This document shows, in pieces, positions 25,896 to 36,735 of a stretch of 64,000 nucleotides of DNA (its first letter is position 1; the number at the start of each line of letters is the position of its first letter). Both the position numbers and the translations under genes were made by a program. The DNA comes from Clostridia bacterium (GTDB taxonomy: Bacteria > Bacillota > Clostridia > UBA1381). The stretch spans positions 1-64,000 of the forward strand of contig JAFZMQ010000032.1 in the NCBI GenBank assembly GCA_017551095.1, given 5' to 3'. Below the pieces are notes generated by a model. That model was not told where the DNA came from and did no database searches. It was given only the letters and a program-made list of their open reading frames with translations.

Positions 25896-26759
25896 ATGCT
25901 ATTTTCAAATTCCGAAAGGGCGGAGGTTCTTACTCAGGCTCTTCCCTACATCAAAAAGTATAACGGCAAAATTGTCGTAATAAAATACGGCGGTAATGCT
26001 ATGGTAAATGAGCAGCTAAAACAACAGGTTATGGAAGATATTGTCCTTTTATGGCTTATCGGCGTAAAAGTCGTTTTAGTCCACGGCGGTGGTCCTGAAA
26101 TAAGTGAGCTTATGACAAAGCTCGACAAAAAGCCTGAATTCATAGACGGTTTGCGTGTTACCGACAAGGAAACGGTTGACATTGTCCAGATGGTTCTTGC
26201 CGGAAAAGTCAATAAAACGCTTGTAAATCTGCTTGAAATGAAGGGTGGAAAAGCAATCGGTCTTTCAGGCATGGACGGACGGCTTATTGAAGCGGAAGTA
26301 AAGGATGAACGCCTCGGTTTTGTCGGCAAAGTCACAAAAATTCACATAAAGCCCGTTTTGGACCTATTAGAAAAGGGGTATATCCCCGTAATATCGACAA
26401 TTGGCTGTGACAAAAAGGGAAATACCTACAACATTAACGGCGACACGGCGGCTGCCTATATCGCAGGTTCATTAAATGCCGAAAGACTTATTATGATGAC
26501 CGATATTTCCGGAATTTTGCGTGACAAGGACGACGATTCCTCTCTAATCCCCGAAGTTACAGTAACAGAAGCAAGAGCATTATATAATGAAGGCGTAATC
26601 TCAGGAGGCATGATTCCTAAGGTTGATTGCTGTATTGAAGCGATAGAGCAAGGTGTTAAAAATGTTGTTATAATGGACGGGCGTGTTCCCCACTCAATAC
26701 TTATGGAGCTTTTGACAAATGAGGGTGCAGGAACTTGGATAAGAGGCGACAGGAAATGA
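25896..26759 (+). CDS. argB: Acetylglutamate kinase
   Basis: 287 residues. KYGGNAM (ATP site), HGGGPEIS, GLSGMDG, and the C-terminal SGGMIPKVD with GAGTW are present. The N-terminal helix (SERAEVLTQALPYIKKYNG) is of the kind found in arginine-feedback-sensitive hexameric kinases, so arginine inhibition is plausible. It phosphorylates N-acetylglutamate. GGAGG precedes ATG 25896; the stop overlaps the argD start. Confidence 0.96.
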   Translation: MLFSNSERAEVLTQALPYIKKYNGKIVVIKYGGNAMVNEQLKQQVMEDIVLLWLIGVKVVLVHGGGPEISELMTKLDKKPEFIDGLRVTDKETVDIVQMVLAGKVNKTLVNLLEMKGGKAIGLSGMDGRLIEAEVKDERLGFVGKVTKIHIKPVLDLLEKGYIPVISTIGCDKKGNTYNINGDTAAAYIAGSLNAERLIMMTDISGILRDKDDDSSLIPEVTVTEARALYNEGVISGGMIPKVDCCIEAIEQGVKNVVIMDGRVPHSILMELLTNEGAGTWIRGDRK

Positions 26760-27925
26760 ATTTAAAGGAACTTGACAAAAACTACATAGCAAATACATAT
26801 AGCCGTTTTCCGATTGAGGCAGAGTCGGGGCACGGCTCTATCCTTATTGATAAAAACGGAAAAGAATACATAGATTTAGGCAGCGGAATCGGCGTAAATG
26901 CATTCGGTTACAGTGACAAAAGCTGGTGCGACGCCGCAGTAAGTCAGCTTTTAAAACTGCAACACACTTCTAACCTATACTATACCGAACCTGCCGTAAA
27001 ACTTGCAAAGCTCCTTTGCGAAAATACGGGCATGAAAAAGGTGTTTTTTTCAAATTCGGGTGCGGAGGCAAATGAATGTGCAATAAAAGCGGCAAGAAAG
27101 TATGCTATGGAGAAAAAGGGTGATGATTATTACACGGTAATCACCTTAAAAAACAGTTTCCATGGCAGAACGCTTACAACCCTTGCGGCAACAGGACAGG
27201 ACAAATTCCATGAGCTTTTTAACCCATTGACACCCGGGTTTATAAGCGTCACCGCAGAGGATATAGAAGAGCTTAAAAATGCCGTAAAAACACAAAAACC
27301 TGCTGCCGTTATGGTTGAGTGCGTACAGGGCGAGGGCGGTGTTATTCCGCTTTCAAAAAAATACTTACAAGAAGTACGCAAAATAACAGAGGAAAATGAT
27401 GTACTTTTAATTATTGACGAGGTCCAGACGGGTAACGGCAGAACGGGAAAGCTTTACGCATATATGAATTACGGCATAATTCCCGACATAGTTTCGACGG
27501 CAAAAGGTTTGGGCGGAGGTCTGCCTATTGGTGCAACGCTTTTAGGTGAGAAGGCAGAAAATATTTTTGCTTTTGGCGACCACGGTTCAACTTTTGGTGC
27601 AAACCCCGTTTGTTGCAGTGCGGCTATCAGTGTTTTGGAGCGTATTACAGACGATTTTTTGACGGAAGTCACGAAAAAGAGTGAGTTCCTTTTTGACTTT
27701 TTCTCAAAATGCAAGGGTATAAAATCGGTGAGCGGAATGGGACTTATGATAGGTCTTGAAACGCTGCGTCCTGCAAAAGAAGTGATTTTTGAAGCTATGG
27801 AAAGCGGTGTGCTTTTGCTTTCAGCAAAGGACAAAGTACGGCTTCTGCCACCTCTTAACATTGACTTTGGACTTTTAGAAAAAGCCGCAAACATAATCGC
27901 AAAAATCTGCGAAAAGGAGAATTAA
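26756..27925 (+). CDS. argD: Acetylornithine aminotransferase
   Basis: 389 residues from ATG 26756, which shares bases with the argB stop; longer in-frame starts lie inside argB. It is a class III PLP aminotransferase: [39 protein letters not shown], and the PLP lysine in [13 protein letters not shown]. It converts N-acetylglutamate semialdehyde to N-acetylornithine. One base separates its stop from argF. Confidence 0.95.
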   Translation: MNLKELDKNYIANTYSRFPIEAESGHGSILIDKNGKEYIDLGSGIGVNAFGYSDKSWCDAAVSQLLKLQHTSNLYYTEPAVKLAKLLCENTGMKKVFFSNSGAEANECAIKAARKYAMEKKGDDYYTVITLKNSFHGRTLTTLAATGQDKFHELFNPLTPGFISVTAEDIEELKNAVKTQKPAAVMVECVQGEGGVIPLSKKYLQEVRKITEENDVLLIIDEVQTGNGRTGKLYAYMNYGIIPDIVSTAKGLGGGLPIGATLLGEKAENIFAFGDHGSTFGANPVCCSAAISVLERITDDFLTEVTKKSEFLFDFFSKCKGIKSVSGMGLMIGLETLRPAKEVIFEAMESGVLLLSAKDKVRLLPPLNIDFGLLEKAANIIAKICEKEN

Positions 27926-27926
27926 A

Positions 27927-28910
27927 ATGAATCTTAAAGGAAAAAGCTTTTTAAAGCTTTTGGATTTTTCAAAAGAGGAAATAGAGTATTTATTGGACCT
28001 ATCCGCTTCTTTAAAGGAAAAGAAAAAAGCCGGTATTTCACACAGGCTTTGCGAGGGCAAAAATATCGCTCTCATTTTTGAAAAAACAAGCACAAGAACC
28101 CGCTGTGCCTTTGAAGTTGCGGCATCCGACCTTGGTATTCACCCCGTTTACCTGTCCCCCGATGCGTCGCAGATTGGCAAAAAGGAATCAATAGCCGATA
28201 CTGCCCGTGTTTTAGGGCGTATGTTTGACGGCATTGAATATAGAGGTTTCGGGCAGGAAATTGTGGAGGAACTTGCGGAAAAATCAGGTGTTCCGGTATG
28301 GAACGGACTTACAAACGAGTTTCATCCCACGCAAATTCTTGCCGATTTTCTGACCATTAAAGAGCATTTTGGCAGACTTTCAGGAATAAAGCTTGTTTAT
28401 ATGGGCGATGCAAGGTACAATATGGGAAATTCACTTATGGTCGGTTGTGCAAAAATGGGTATGCACTTTGTTGCCTGTTCCCCAAAAAAGTACTTCCCAA
28501 ATGAAAACCTGATTGCAGAATGCAAAAAAATTGCAGAAAATAGCGGTGCAATTTTAGAATTTATCGAAAATCCGGAAGATGCAGTTAAAAATGCTGATGT
28601 TATATACACTGACGTTTGGGTATCTATGGGTGAGCCTCAAAGCGTATGGCAAGAGAGAATTAACGACCTGCTTCCCTACCGCGTAACTTCGGACTTAATG
28701 AAAGTAGCAGGAGAAAACTGCAAATTTATGCACTGTCTGCCGTCCTTTCATGATTTAGAAACCGCAACGGGACAGGAAATCTACAAAAAGTTCGGCTTAG
28801 ACTGTATGGAAGTTACAAATGAGGTTTTCGAAAGCGAAAACTCAATAGTTTTTGACGAGGCTGAAAACCGTATGCACACTATTAAAGCCGTAATTGCGGC
28901 CACATTATAA
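27927..28910 (+). CDS. argF: Ornithine carbamoyltransferase
   Basis: 327 residues. Carbamoyl-phosphate loop [15 protein letters not shown], the [12 protein letters not shown] segment, [12 protein letters not shown], and the ornithine-binding HCLPSFHD support the call. HCLPSFHD varies from the usual HCLPAFHD. It forms citrulline. The next two genes make its substrate carbamoyl phosphate, so the operon is self-contained from glutamate to arginine apart from N-acetylglutamate supply. Confidence 0.96.
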   Translation: MNLKGKSFLKLLDFSKEEIEYLLDLSASLKEKKKAGISHRLCEGKNIALIFEKTSTRTRCAFEVAASDLGIHPVYLSPDASQIGKKESIADTARVLGRMFDGIEYRGFGQEIVEELAEKSGVPVWNGLTNEFHPTQILADFLTIKEHFGRLSGIKLVYMGDARYNMGNSLMVGCAKMGMHFVACSPKKYFPNENLIAECKKIAENSGAILEFIENPEDAVKNADVIYTDVWVSMGEPQSVWQERINDLLPYRVTSDLMKVAGENCKFMHCLPSFHDLETATGQEIYKKFGLDCMEVTNEVFESENSIVFDEAENRMHTIKAVIAATL

Positions 28911-28927
28911 GCTATTTGGGAGATATT

Positions 28928-29998
28928 ATGAAAAAAGCGTATTTGATATTAAAAAACGGCAAAATATTTGAGGGAATTTCTTTCGGTGCTGACAATAAAG
29001 CAATCGGTGAGCTTGTTTTTACGACCTCAATGGTAGGCTATCTTGAAACTCTTACCGACCCGAGTTATAAAGGGCAGATTGTTATACAAACTTTCCCCTT
29101 AATCGGAAATTACGGTGTAATTCCCGAAGATTTTGAGGGTAAACCTGCACTGTCGGGCTATATTGTGCGTGAATACTGCGAAAATCCGTCAAATTTCCGT
29201 AGCGAATATGAGCTCCAAAAATTCTTAAAGGATAACGGTATTCCTGCCATTTACGGCATTGATACCCGTGAGCTTACACGAATTTTGCGTGAAGAGGGCG
29301 TGACAACTGCCGCAATTTACCATGAGCTTCCGAAAGACTTTTCTGAGCTTGAGAACTTTACTATAACAAACGCCGTTTCGGCTGTTAGCTGTGATAAACC
29401 CATAAAATATGCAGCAAACGGCGAAAAAAAGTTTTCCGTTTGCCTTATTGACTACGGTGCGAAATGCAATATCATAAGAAGCCTCACAAAAAGGGGTTGT
29501 GATGTAACAGTACTTCCCAACTCAACAAGTGCGGAAGAAATACTTGCCACAAAGCCCGACGGGATTATGCTTTCAAACGGACCGGGAAACCCCGAAGATA
29601 ACAAATACGAGATTGAGCAAATCAAAAAGCTTATAGGCAAAATTCCTGTTTTCGGGATATGCTTAGGTCATCAGCTGACCGCTTTGGCTATGGGCGGAAA
29701 AACCGTTAAATTAAAATACGGTCACCGCGGAGCAAACCAGCCTGTTAAGGATTTAATTAGCGGAAGAACATACATAACAACGCAGAATCACGGTTACGCC
29801 GTTGTATCGGAAAGCATTTCGGACAAGGCTGTTTTGAGCTATGTAAATGCAAATGACGGCAGCTGCGAGGGACTTTTATACCCCGACAAAAACTGTTTTA
29901 CCGTGCAGTTCCACCCCGAAGCTTGTGCAGGTCCAAAGGACACCGATTTTCTGTTTGATAAGTTTATAAATATGATGGGAGGACAAAAAAATGCCTAA
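28928..29998 (+). CDS. carA: Carbamoyl-phosphate synthase small subunit
   Basis: 356 residues from ATG 28928 (GGGAGA upstream; the TTG at 28916 overlaps that site and is unlikely). The N-terminal CPSase domain begins KAYLILKNGKIFEG. The C-terminal glutaminase has the nucleophile Cys in PVFGICLGHQL and the His-Glu pair in FHPEACAGP. It supplies ammonia to CarB. The stop overlaps the carB start by 8 bases. Confidence 0.95.
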   Translation: MKKAYLILKNGKIFEGISFGADNKAIGELVFTTSMVGYLETLTDPSYKGQIVIQTFPLIGNYGVIPEDFEGKPALSGYIVREYCENPSNFRSEYELQKFLKDNGIPAIYGIDTRELTRILREEGVTTAAIYHELPKDFSELENFTITNAVSAVSCDKPIKYAANGEKKFSVCLIDYGAKCNIIRSLTKRGCDVTVLPNSTSAEEILATKPDGIMLSNGPGNPEDNKYEIEQIKKLIGKIPVFGICLGHQLTALAMGGKTVKLKYGHRGANQPVKDLISGRTYITTQNHGYAVVSESISDKAVLSYVNANDGSCEGLLYPDKNCFTVQFHPEACAGPKDTDFLFDKFINMMGGQKNA

Positions 29999-32900
29999 GA
30001 ATAATTCAATTAAAAAAGTCCTCGTAATCGGCTCCGGTCCTATTGTTATCGGTCAAGCGGCAGAATTTGACTATGCCGGAGCTCAGGCCTGTCGTGTTTT
30101 AAAGGAAGAGGGCATAAATGTAGTTTTAGTGAACTCCAACCCTGCCACCATAATGACAGACAAGCACTTAGCGGATGAAATTTATTTAGAGCCGCTAACG
30201 GCGGAAACCGTACGCCGAATTATTGAAAAGGAACGCCCCGACGGACTTTTGGCAGGTCTTGGCGGTCAGACCGGACTTACGATAGCTATGCAGCTATGCC
30301 GTGACAAAACCTTGGAAAAGTACGGCGTTAAGCTATTAGGCTCGGACATTTCTGCAATTGAAAAGGCAGAGGACAGAGAAAAATTTGCCGACTTGATGCG
30401 TGAAATCGGTCAGCCGATTGTGCCCTCGGATATTGCGGAAACTGTTAGTTCTGCACTTTTAGTTGCAGAAAAAATCGGCTATCCCGTAATTGTCCGCCCT
30501 GCATACACCTTAGGCGGTGCAGGAGGCGGTATTGCGAACAATCCTTCCGAATTAGAAGAAATTGCAGGAAACGGGCTTGATTTATCGCCCATACATCAGG
30601 TGCTTATAGAACGCTGCATTTCAGGCTGGAAAGAAATCGAATTTGAAACCATGCGTGATTCTCTCGGTAATGTGATTGCGGTATGTTCTATGGAAAATTT
30701 TGACCCTGTGGGTATCCACACTGGCGATTCGATAGTTGTTGCCCCCACCCTGACGCTTTCGGACAAAGAATTTCAGATGCTCAGAAGTGCATCACTTGAT
30801 ATAATTTCCGCCGTCGGCATTGTCGGCGGTTGCAACTGTCAGTTTGCACTTAATCCCGATAGCTTTGAATATGCCGTGATTGAGGTAAATCCCCGCGTTT
30901 CCCGTTCATCAGCTCTTGCATCAAAGGCAACGGGCTACCCTATCGCAAAGATTACTACCAAAATTGCCTTAGGCTACACTCTTGACGAAATCAAGAATGA
31001 CATAACAGGCAAAACCTGTGCCTGTTTTGAGCCTACTCTCGACTATGTCGTTGTAAAATTCCCAAAATGGCCATTTGACAAGTTTGCAAATTCGAGCAGA
31101 ATTTTAGGTACGCAGATGAAAGCGACAGGCGAAGTTATGGCTATCTCCCAAAACTTCGAATCGGCTTTGATGAAAGCCGTAAGAGGTGCTGAAATTTCGC
31201 AGGAAACTTTAAATGCTGCTCCTATTTCGGACAAACCTATTTTGGAAAGACTCAAAATTCAGGATGACAGGCGAATTTTTACCGTTTTTGAGGCAATAAA
31301 AGACGGAATTTCGGTTGATGAAATACACTCTATCACAAAAATTGACCGTTGGTTTTTATATAAGCTCAAAAATCTTGCCGATTTTGAGAAAAACTTAATT
31401 TCTGACGAACTTACCGAAGACAGTTATTTAAAAGCGAAGAATTTAGGATATACAGACAAGGGGATTTCCGAAATAACAGGCACAAAAGTCCCCTATAAAA
31501 GCGAGTTCTCCTATAAAATGGTTGATACCTGCGGTGCAGAATTTGCCGCTGAAACGCCGTATTTTTACTCGGTTGCAAAGGGCGAATGTGAGGCGCGGAG
31601 CTTTAAGCGGAGCGGAAAGGATGTTATAATTGTTTTAGGCTCAGGACCTATACGCATCGGTCAGGGCATTGAGTTCGATTACAGTTCCGTTCACTGCGTA
31701 TGGACGCTTAGAAAGCTCGGCTATGATGTTGTTATCATTAACAACAATCCCGAAACCGTTTCCACCGATTATGACACGGCGAACAGGCTCTACTTTGAGC
31801 CTTTGACACCCGAAGATGTTATGAATGTCATTAAAGTTGAAAATCCGATTGGCGTTGTTGTCGCTTTTGGAGGACAAACTGCAATAAAGCTCACTCAATT
31901 TTTGAGTGAAAACGGTATAAAAATATTGGGGACTTCTGCTGAAAGTATTGATATTGCCGAGGATAGAAGCAGATTTGACGCACTTTTGGAAAGCTTTAAC
32001 ATAAGGCGTCCGAAAGGTCTTGGCGTAAAAACAACAGAGGAAGCACTTAAAGCCGCAGAATCGCTCGGCTACCCTGTGCTTTTGCGTCCGTCATATGTTA
32101 TAGGCGGTCAGAATATGACAATTGCAAGGACAAAGGAAAGCGTCATATCATATATGTCCAAAATTCTTGCGGGAGGTATTGACAACCCTGTTTTAATTGA
32201 CAAATATATGTCGGGAACTGAGCTTGAAGTTGATGTCATATCCGACGGGAAAGATGTTTTAATCCCCGGAATTATGGAGCATATCGAGCGTGCGGGAGTT
32301 CATAGCGGTGACTCGATTGCCGTCTACCCTCCATATAACTTGAATGACAAGTTTTTGGAAAAGATTTGTTCTGTATCGGAAAAACTTGCCTTGGCTCTCG
32401 GCACTCGCGGACTCGTAAATATTCAGTATCTCATCTACGAAAATGAGCTTTATGTAATCGAGGTAAATCCCCGTGCATCACGCACCGTGCCATACATAAG
32501 CAAGGTCACAAATGTGCCTATGGTGGATTTGGCGTCGGAAGTTATGCTCGGAAAATCGTTAAAGGATTTGGGGTACGGCAGCGGACTCTATCCGTCACCG
32601 CCATATTATGCGGTAAAAGTGCCTGTTTTCTCCTTTGAGAAACTGAGTGACGCAAATTCTATTTTAGGTCCTGAAATGAAGTCAACAGGTGAGGTTTTAG
32701 GAATCGGAAAAAGCACCGCCGAAGCACTTTTTAAAGGACTTACATCGGCAGGGTTATCTGTACCCTCGCCCTATGACAAAAAATCGTCAGGCGTTTTAAT
32801 TAGCGTTGAGGAAAATGATTATCAGGAAGTAATTTCCCTTGCGAAAAGATTTTTTGATTTAGGCATAGAAATTTACGCTACAAAAGGAACGGCTGCCGCA

Positions 32901-34025
32901 ATAGAAAAGCTTTCCGTTCCTGTTCATACGGTTGCGAACGCAACCGAAAGCGGCGAGCTTTTAGAACTTATGCATAGCGGAAAGATAAGCTATATCATCT
33001 ACACGGGTGCGGTTTTGGACGAAACTGTCGGTGATTACACACTACTTCATCAAAAGGCTATGCTTTTAAAAATTCCTTGCCTTACCTCTCTTGACACCGC
33101 AAACGCACTTGCCGGTATAATCGAGAGCCGTTTTAATACACTAAATACCGAGCTTGTCGATATTAACAACATGCGTAAATTCAAGCAGAAAATTCATTTT
33201 TCCAAAATGCATTCCTGCGGTAACGATTATATTTTTGTAGAAAATTTTGACGGCAAAATAACCTGTCCCGAATCGCTTTGCGTGAGCCTTTGTGCCGCTC
33301 ATTACGGCATAGGCGGTGACGGTATCGTTTTAATTGAAAATTCCGATAGCTGCGACGCAAAAATGCGTTCCTTCAACAAAGACGGAAGTGAGGGAAAAAT
33401 GGCAGGAAACAACATACGCTGTCTGTCAAAATACCTATATGACAAGGGATATGTTAAAAAGGAGAATATGTCAATTGAAACCGTAAGCGGAGTACATAAT
33501 TTAAAGCTATACATAAGGGACGGCAAAGTTTCCTCCGTCTCGGTTGATATGGGACGCAGCAGTTTTAATGCAAAAGATGTGCCTGTCAAAACAGAGGAAA
33601 AAAAAGTAATCAATATGCCCGTAACGATAGACAAAAATAGTTACAATATAACCGCTCTTTCGGTGGGAAATCCGCATTGTGTTGTATTCTGTGATGAAAT
33701 TGACAGCTTAAATCTTGCGGAAATAGGTCCGAAATTTGAGTATTCAAGCCTTTTCCCCGAGAGGATAAACACGGAATTTGTACGGGTTATAAATAAGAAT
33801 CTTCTGCGTATGCGTGTTTGGGAGCGTGGAAACGGCGAAACTTTGGCATGTGGAACGGGTGCATGTGCGGCGGTTGCCGCAGCATGTAAAATCGGGCTTT
33901 GCGACACAGGCACAGACATTACCGTAAAACTCGCAGGAGGCGACCTTACGGTAAATTACACCGAAGAAAGTATAACCCTTACCGGAAATACTGCTTTGGT
34001 TTTTGAAGGCGAATTTGAATATTAA
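29991..34025 (+). CDS. carB-dapF: Carbamoyl-phosphate synthase large subunit fused to diaminopimelate epimerase
   Basis: 1344 residues, about 280 more than a normal CarB. Residues 1-1060 are a full CarB: two ATP-grasp halves (IGSGPIVIGQAAEFDYAG and LGSGPIRIGQGIEFDYS) and an MGS-type allosteric domain ending in ANALAGIIESR and ELVDINN. From residue 1061 (ATG 33171) a full-length DapF follows in frame with no stop and no ribosome binding site: KMHSCGNDYI, HYGIGGDG, NKDGSEGKMAGNNIRC, SVGNPHCVVF, ERGNGETLACGTGACAA. DapF interconverts LL- and meso-diaminopimelate for wall and lysine synthesis. The first catalytic Cys of DapF (CGNG motif) is Ala here; the second (ACGTG) is kept. Confidence 0.93.
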   Translation: MPKNNSIKKVLVIGSGPIVIGQAAEFDYAGAQACRVLKEEGINVVLVNSNPATIMTDKHLADEIYLEPLTAETVRRIIEKERPDGLLAGLGGQTGLTIAMQLCRDKTLEKYGVKLLGSDISAIEKAEDREKFADLMREIGQPIVPSDIAETVSSALLVAEKIGYPVIVRPAYTLGGAGGGIANNPSELEEIAGNGLDLSPIHQVLIERCISGWKEIEFETMRDSLGNVIAVCSMENFDPVGIHTGDSIVVAPTLTLSDKEFQMLRSASLDIISAVGIVGGCNCQFALNPDSFEYAVIEVNPRVSRSSALASKATGYPIAKITTKIALGYTLDEIKNDITGKTCACFEPTLDYVVVKFPKWPFDKFANSSRILGTQMKATGEVMAISQNFESALMKAVRGAEISQETLNAAPISDKPILERLKIQDDRRIFTVFEAIKDGISVDEIHSITKIDRWFLYKLKNLADFEKNLISDELTEDSYLKAKNLGYTDKGISEITGTKVPYKSEFSYKMVDTCGAEFAAETPYFYSVAKGECEARSFKRSGKDVIIVLGSGPIRIGQGIEFDYSSVHCVWTLRKLGYDVVIINNNPETVSTDYDTANRLYFEPLTPEDVMNVIKVENPIGVVVAFGGQTAIKLTQFLSENGIKILGTSAESIDIAEDRSRFDALLESFNIRRPKGLGVKTTEEALKAAESLGYPVLLRPSYVIGGQNMTIARTKESVISYMSKILAGGIDNPVLIDKYMSGTELEVDVISDGKDVLIPGIMEHIERAGVHSGDSIAVYPPYNLNDKFLEKICSVSEKLALALGTRGLVNIQYLIYENELYVIEVNPRASRTVPYISKVTNVPMVDLASEVMLGKSLKDLGYGSGLYPSPPYYAVKVPVFSFEKLSDANSILGPEMKSTGEVLGIGKSTAEALFKGLTSAGLSVPSPYDKKSSGVLISVEENDYQEVISLAKRFFDLGIEIYATKGTAAAIEKLSVPVHTVANATESGELLELMHSGKISYIIYTGAVLDETVGDYTLLHQKAMLLKIPCLTSLDTANALAGIIESRFNTLNTELVDINNMRKFKQKIHFSKMHSCGNDYIFVENFDGKITCPESLCVSLCAAHYGIGGDGIVLIENSDSCDAKMRSFNKDGSEGKMAGNNIRCLSKYLYDKGYVKKENMSIETVSGVHNLKLYIRDGKVSSVSVDMGRSSFNAKDVPVKTEEKKVINMPVTIDKNSYNITALSVGNPHCVVFCDEIDSLNLAEIGPKFEYSSLFPERINTEFVRVINKNLLRMRVWERGNGETLACGTGACAAVAAACKIGLCDTGTDITVKLAGGDLTVNYTEESITLTGNTALVFEGEFEY

Positions 34026-34054
34026 AAAAATAACGGCTTTGCCGTTATTTTTTT
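34024..34054. terminator. Bidirectional terminator between carB-dapF and glyA
   Basis: A 14-bp perfect stem AAAAAAATAACGGC (34024-34037) with its complement (34041-34054), loop TTT. It overlaps both converging stop codons. Confidence 0.9.
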
Positions 34055-35294
34055 AATAAATCGGGTATTTTTCGCAAAGTGCAATTACTTCTTTCGTTAT
34101 ACGCTCTTTTGAGTTCTCAAAATCGAAGATTACGTCATATATCCAATTTGCAATCATTCTCATTTCTGCCTCTTTAAACCCTCTTGTCGTAACAGCAGGT
34201 GTCCCCACTCTAAGACCGCTGGTCACAAACGGGCTTTCCGGGTCATTAGGTATTGTATTTTTATTTGCCGTAATATGCACCTCATCAAGACGGTTTTGGA
34301 GTTCCTTGCCCGTTATCCCCGTACCTATGAGGTTTAAAAGCATAAGATGGTTGTCCGTGCCACCCGATACAAGCTTTATGCCCTTTTCTTTAAGTGCATT
34401 AGCAAGTTCTGCGGCATTTTTTACAATCTGTTTTTGATATTCTGCAAATTCAGGAGAAAGTGCCTCGCCAAACGCTACCGCTTTTGCTGCAATTATGTGC
34501 ATTAAAGGTCCTCCCTGCGTTCCCGGGAAAATCGCCTTATCAATGTCCTTTGCATACTTTTCTTTACAGAGAATAAGACCGCCTCTTGGACCTCTTAAAG
34601 TTTTGTGCGTTGTAGTAGTAACAACATCGGCAATCGGCACAGGATTTGGATGCAATCCCGTTGCAACAAGACCTGCAATATGGGCTATATCTACCATCAT
34701 ATATGCACCGACTTCGTCACAAATAGCCCTGATTTTATCAAATTCGATTACTCTCGGATATGCACTTGCACCTGACAGAATCAGCTTAGGCTTACATTCT
34801 AACGCGATTTCACGCATTTTGTCGTAGTCTATTCTGCCCGTTTCCTCATCTACACCGTAAGGCACGATATTAAAATACTTGCCGGAAATATTAACAGGTG
34901 AGCCGTGCGAAAGATGTCCTCCGTGTGCTAAATTCATTCCCATAACGGTATCGCCCGGTTTTAATAGTGCAAAGAAGACGGCAAGATTCGCACTTGCACC
35001 GCTATGCGGCTGAACATTTGCGTGTTCCGCCCCAAAAATCTTTTTTGCTCTTTCCCTTGCTATATCCTCAACAACATCAACATACTGACAACCGCCGTAA
35101 TATCTGTGTGCAGGATAGCCTTCCGCATATTTATTGGTCAGAACTGTTCCTGCTGCCAATAATACCGCTTTTGAAACAATATTTTCAGACGCTATTAGCT
35201 CGATATTGTGTTGCTGACGCAATAGCTCGTCATTACACGCTGAATAGACCTCACTATCATATTCTTGAAGTTCCTCAAAAAAATTTTTATACAT
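34053..35294 (-). CDS. glyA: Serine hydroxymethyltransferase
   Basis: 413 residues from ATG 35294; AAGGAG and GGAAGG lie just upstream, and the longer in-frame start at 35363 overlaps the protease gene. Blocks seen: [37 protein letters not shown], and the PLP lysine in [16 protein letters not shown]. It interconverts serine and glycine with tetrahydrofolate, feeding one-carbon metabolism. It is the last gene of a long minus-strand run. Confidence 0.97.
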   Translation of the reverse strand: MYKNFFEELQEYDSEVYSACNDELLRQQHNIELIASENIVSKAVLLAAGTVLTNKYAEGYPAHRYYGGCQYVDVVEDIARERAKKIFGAEHANVQPHSGASANLAVFFALLKPGDTVMGMNLAHGGHLSHGSPVNISGKYFNIVPYGVDEETGRIDYDKMREIALECKPKLILSGASAYPRVIEFDKIRAICDEVGAYMMVDIAHIAGLVATGLHPNPVPIADVVTTTTHKTLRGPRGGLILCKEKYAKDIDKAIFPGTQGGPLMHIIAAKAVAFGEALSPEFAEYQKQIVKNAAELANALKEKGIKLVSGGTDNHLMLLNLIGTGITGKELQNRLDEVHITANKNTIPNDPESPFVTSGLRVGTPAVTTRGFKEAEMRMIANWIYDVIFDFENSKERITKEVIALCEKYPIY

Positions 35295-35316
35295 CCTTCC
35301 ACTTCTCCTTTGTTTT

Positions 35317-36735
35317 TTATTGTAAATCCGATTTTTTGCCGCCAAAATACTCATACGCCGCAAAAAATTGGTTATCTACTATTTCGTCAAGTTCGGAAAA
35401 CTCTTTTTCTAATTCCTTCTGAGTTGATATATCCAAAACGCCATACGGGAAAAGTCCGCTTTCTTCCTGGAATTCGGATACCGCAACAGAAAGTGCGTAA
35501 TCAAAATAGTCGTCCGCTTCACCCTGATAATATCCTAAAATACGCAGCCTTTCCTTTGCGGCTTTTGTATTTTGCGAATTTACGCCGACAGACGGCTTTT
35601 GGGTATAGTCAAATTTTGTATAGTTTGATAAATCTATTTTTTTAGTGGTATTTTCAACGGCTTTGTCAGGTGTTATGCCGTTGCCGTTTATATCCTTTCC
35701 GTTTCTTGTGAAATATTTTCCTGTTGTGATTTTGAATGCACAGCCGTCCCATATTTCGTACATCTGCTGAATTACGCCTTTTCCGTATGTTTTTTTACCT
35801 ATGAGAACGCCGACTTCGCTATCCTGAATTGCACTCGATAAGACTTCCGCAGCAGACGCGGTATTTTCATTAACTAAAACTGCAAGTTTATATTTCGGAT
35901 TCGTAAGTTTTGAATAAAAGGTTTCATTTTCCCATTCACTGCGATAAACCGTGCTTACAATTACGCCCTCCGGCACAAATAAAGAGGCAGTATTCACCGC
36001 AGAATCCAGGTATCCGCCTGAATTATCTCTTAAATCAAGAATGATATTCTTTATCCCCTCTGCATCAAATTTTTCCAACGCATCGTAAACTTCATCATCT
36101 GTATCTTGTGCAAAATTAGAGATTGTAATATAGCCTATATTACCCTTTAAAATAGCATATGCTACTGTTTCACCATTTACCGCACATCTTTTCATCGTAT
36201 AGGTGATTTCTCTATCTTCACGCAAAAATGTTACGCTAACCTCTGTGTCAAGCTCACCGACTACCATATTTTGCACTTTATCAACGCTTTCGCCTACGGC
36301 ATTTACGCCGTCTACCGCAATAATTCTGTCACCAACCATAACACCGGCGGATGCCGCCGCTCCGCCGTCAATAACTTTCATTACGGTGATATAATCGTCA
36401 ATCGGCTGAATTATAACGCCTATTCCGTAAAAGACATGATTCATGCTTTTATTAAACTGCTGATATTCTTCTGCCGTATAAAACTCGCTATATTCGTCAA
36501 GAGCCGCAAATCCTGATTTAATAAGCTCCTTTGCAAGTTCAGGATTACTGTCAAGCAGATTTTTAACCGCATCGACCATAAGTTCATCCGATGTTACAGA
36601 ATCATCAATATATAAATTTGCCGCGTAATTTAATATTTGTTCTATCTGTTGGTAATCTGAATTTCCGTCAGCAAAAACGGGCTGCGATAACAAAAAGACC
36701 GTTACAATAATTGCTGAAAAAAAGCGTTTTATCAT
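35317..36735 (-). CDS. S41 family C-terminal processing peptidase with peptidoglycan-binding domain
   Basis: 472 residues. A signal peptide ([22 protein letters not shown]) sends it outside the membrane. A PDZ domain lies around residues 95-175 ([25 protein letters not shown]). The S41 protease core follows, with [14 protein letters not shown], the catalytic Ser in [12 protein letters not shown] and the Lys in [11 protein letters not shown]. Near the C terminus a PG_binding_1 repeat ([16 protein letters not shown]) is present. CtpA/CtpB-like enzymes trim or degrade exported proteins. Its start overlaps the DUF1934 stop (ATGA). Confidence 0.9.
   Translation of the reverse strand: MIKRFFSAIIVTVFLLSQPVFADGNSDYQQIEQILNYAANLYIDDSVTSDELMVDAVKNLLDSNPELAKELIKSGFAALDEYSEFYTAEEYQQFNKSMNHVFYGIGVIIQPIDDYITVMKVIDGGAAASAGVMVGDRIIAVDGVNAVGESVDKVQNMVVGELDTEVSVTFLREDREITYTMKRCAVNGETVAYAILKGNIGYITISNFAQDTDDEVYDALEKFDAEGIKNIILDLRDNSGGYLDSAVNTASLFVPEGVIVSTVYRSEWENETFYSKLTNPKYKLAVLVNENTASAAEVLSSAIQDSEVGVLIGKKTYGKGVIQQMYEIWDGCAFKITTGKYFTRNGKDINGNGITPDKAVENTTKKIDLSNYTKFDYTQKPSVGVNSQNTKAAKERLRILGYYQGEADDYFDYALSVAVSEFQEESGLFPYGVLDISTQKELEKEFSELDEIVDNQFFAAYEYFGGKKSDLQ

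Noticed and set aside
33171-34025. dapF as a separately translated gene from internal ATG 33171
   Set aside because: No Shine-Dalgarno sequence precedes it and the upstream CarB frame is open through it; the fusion is the simpler reading, though coupled re-initiation cannot be excluded.
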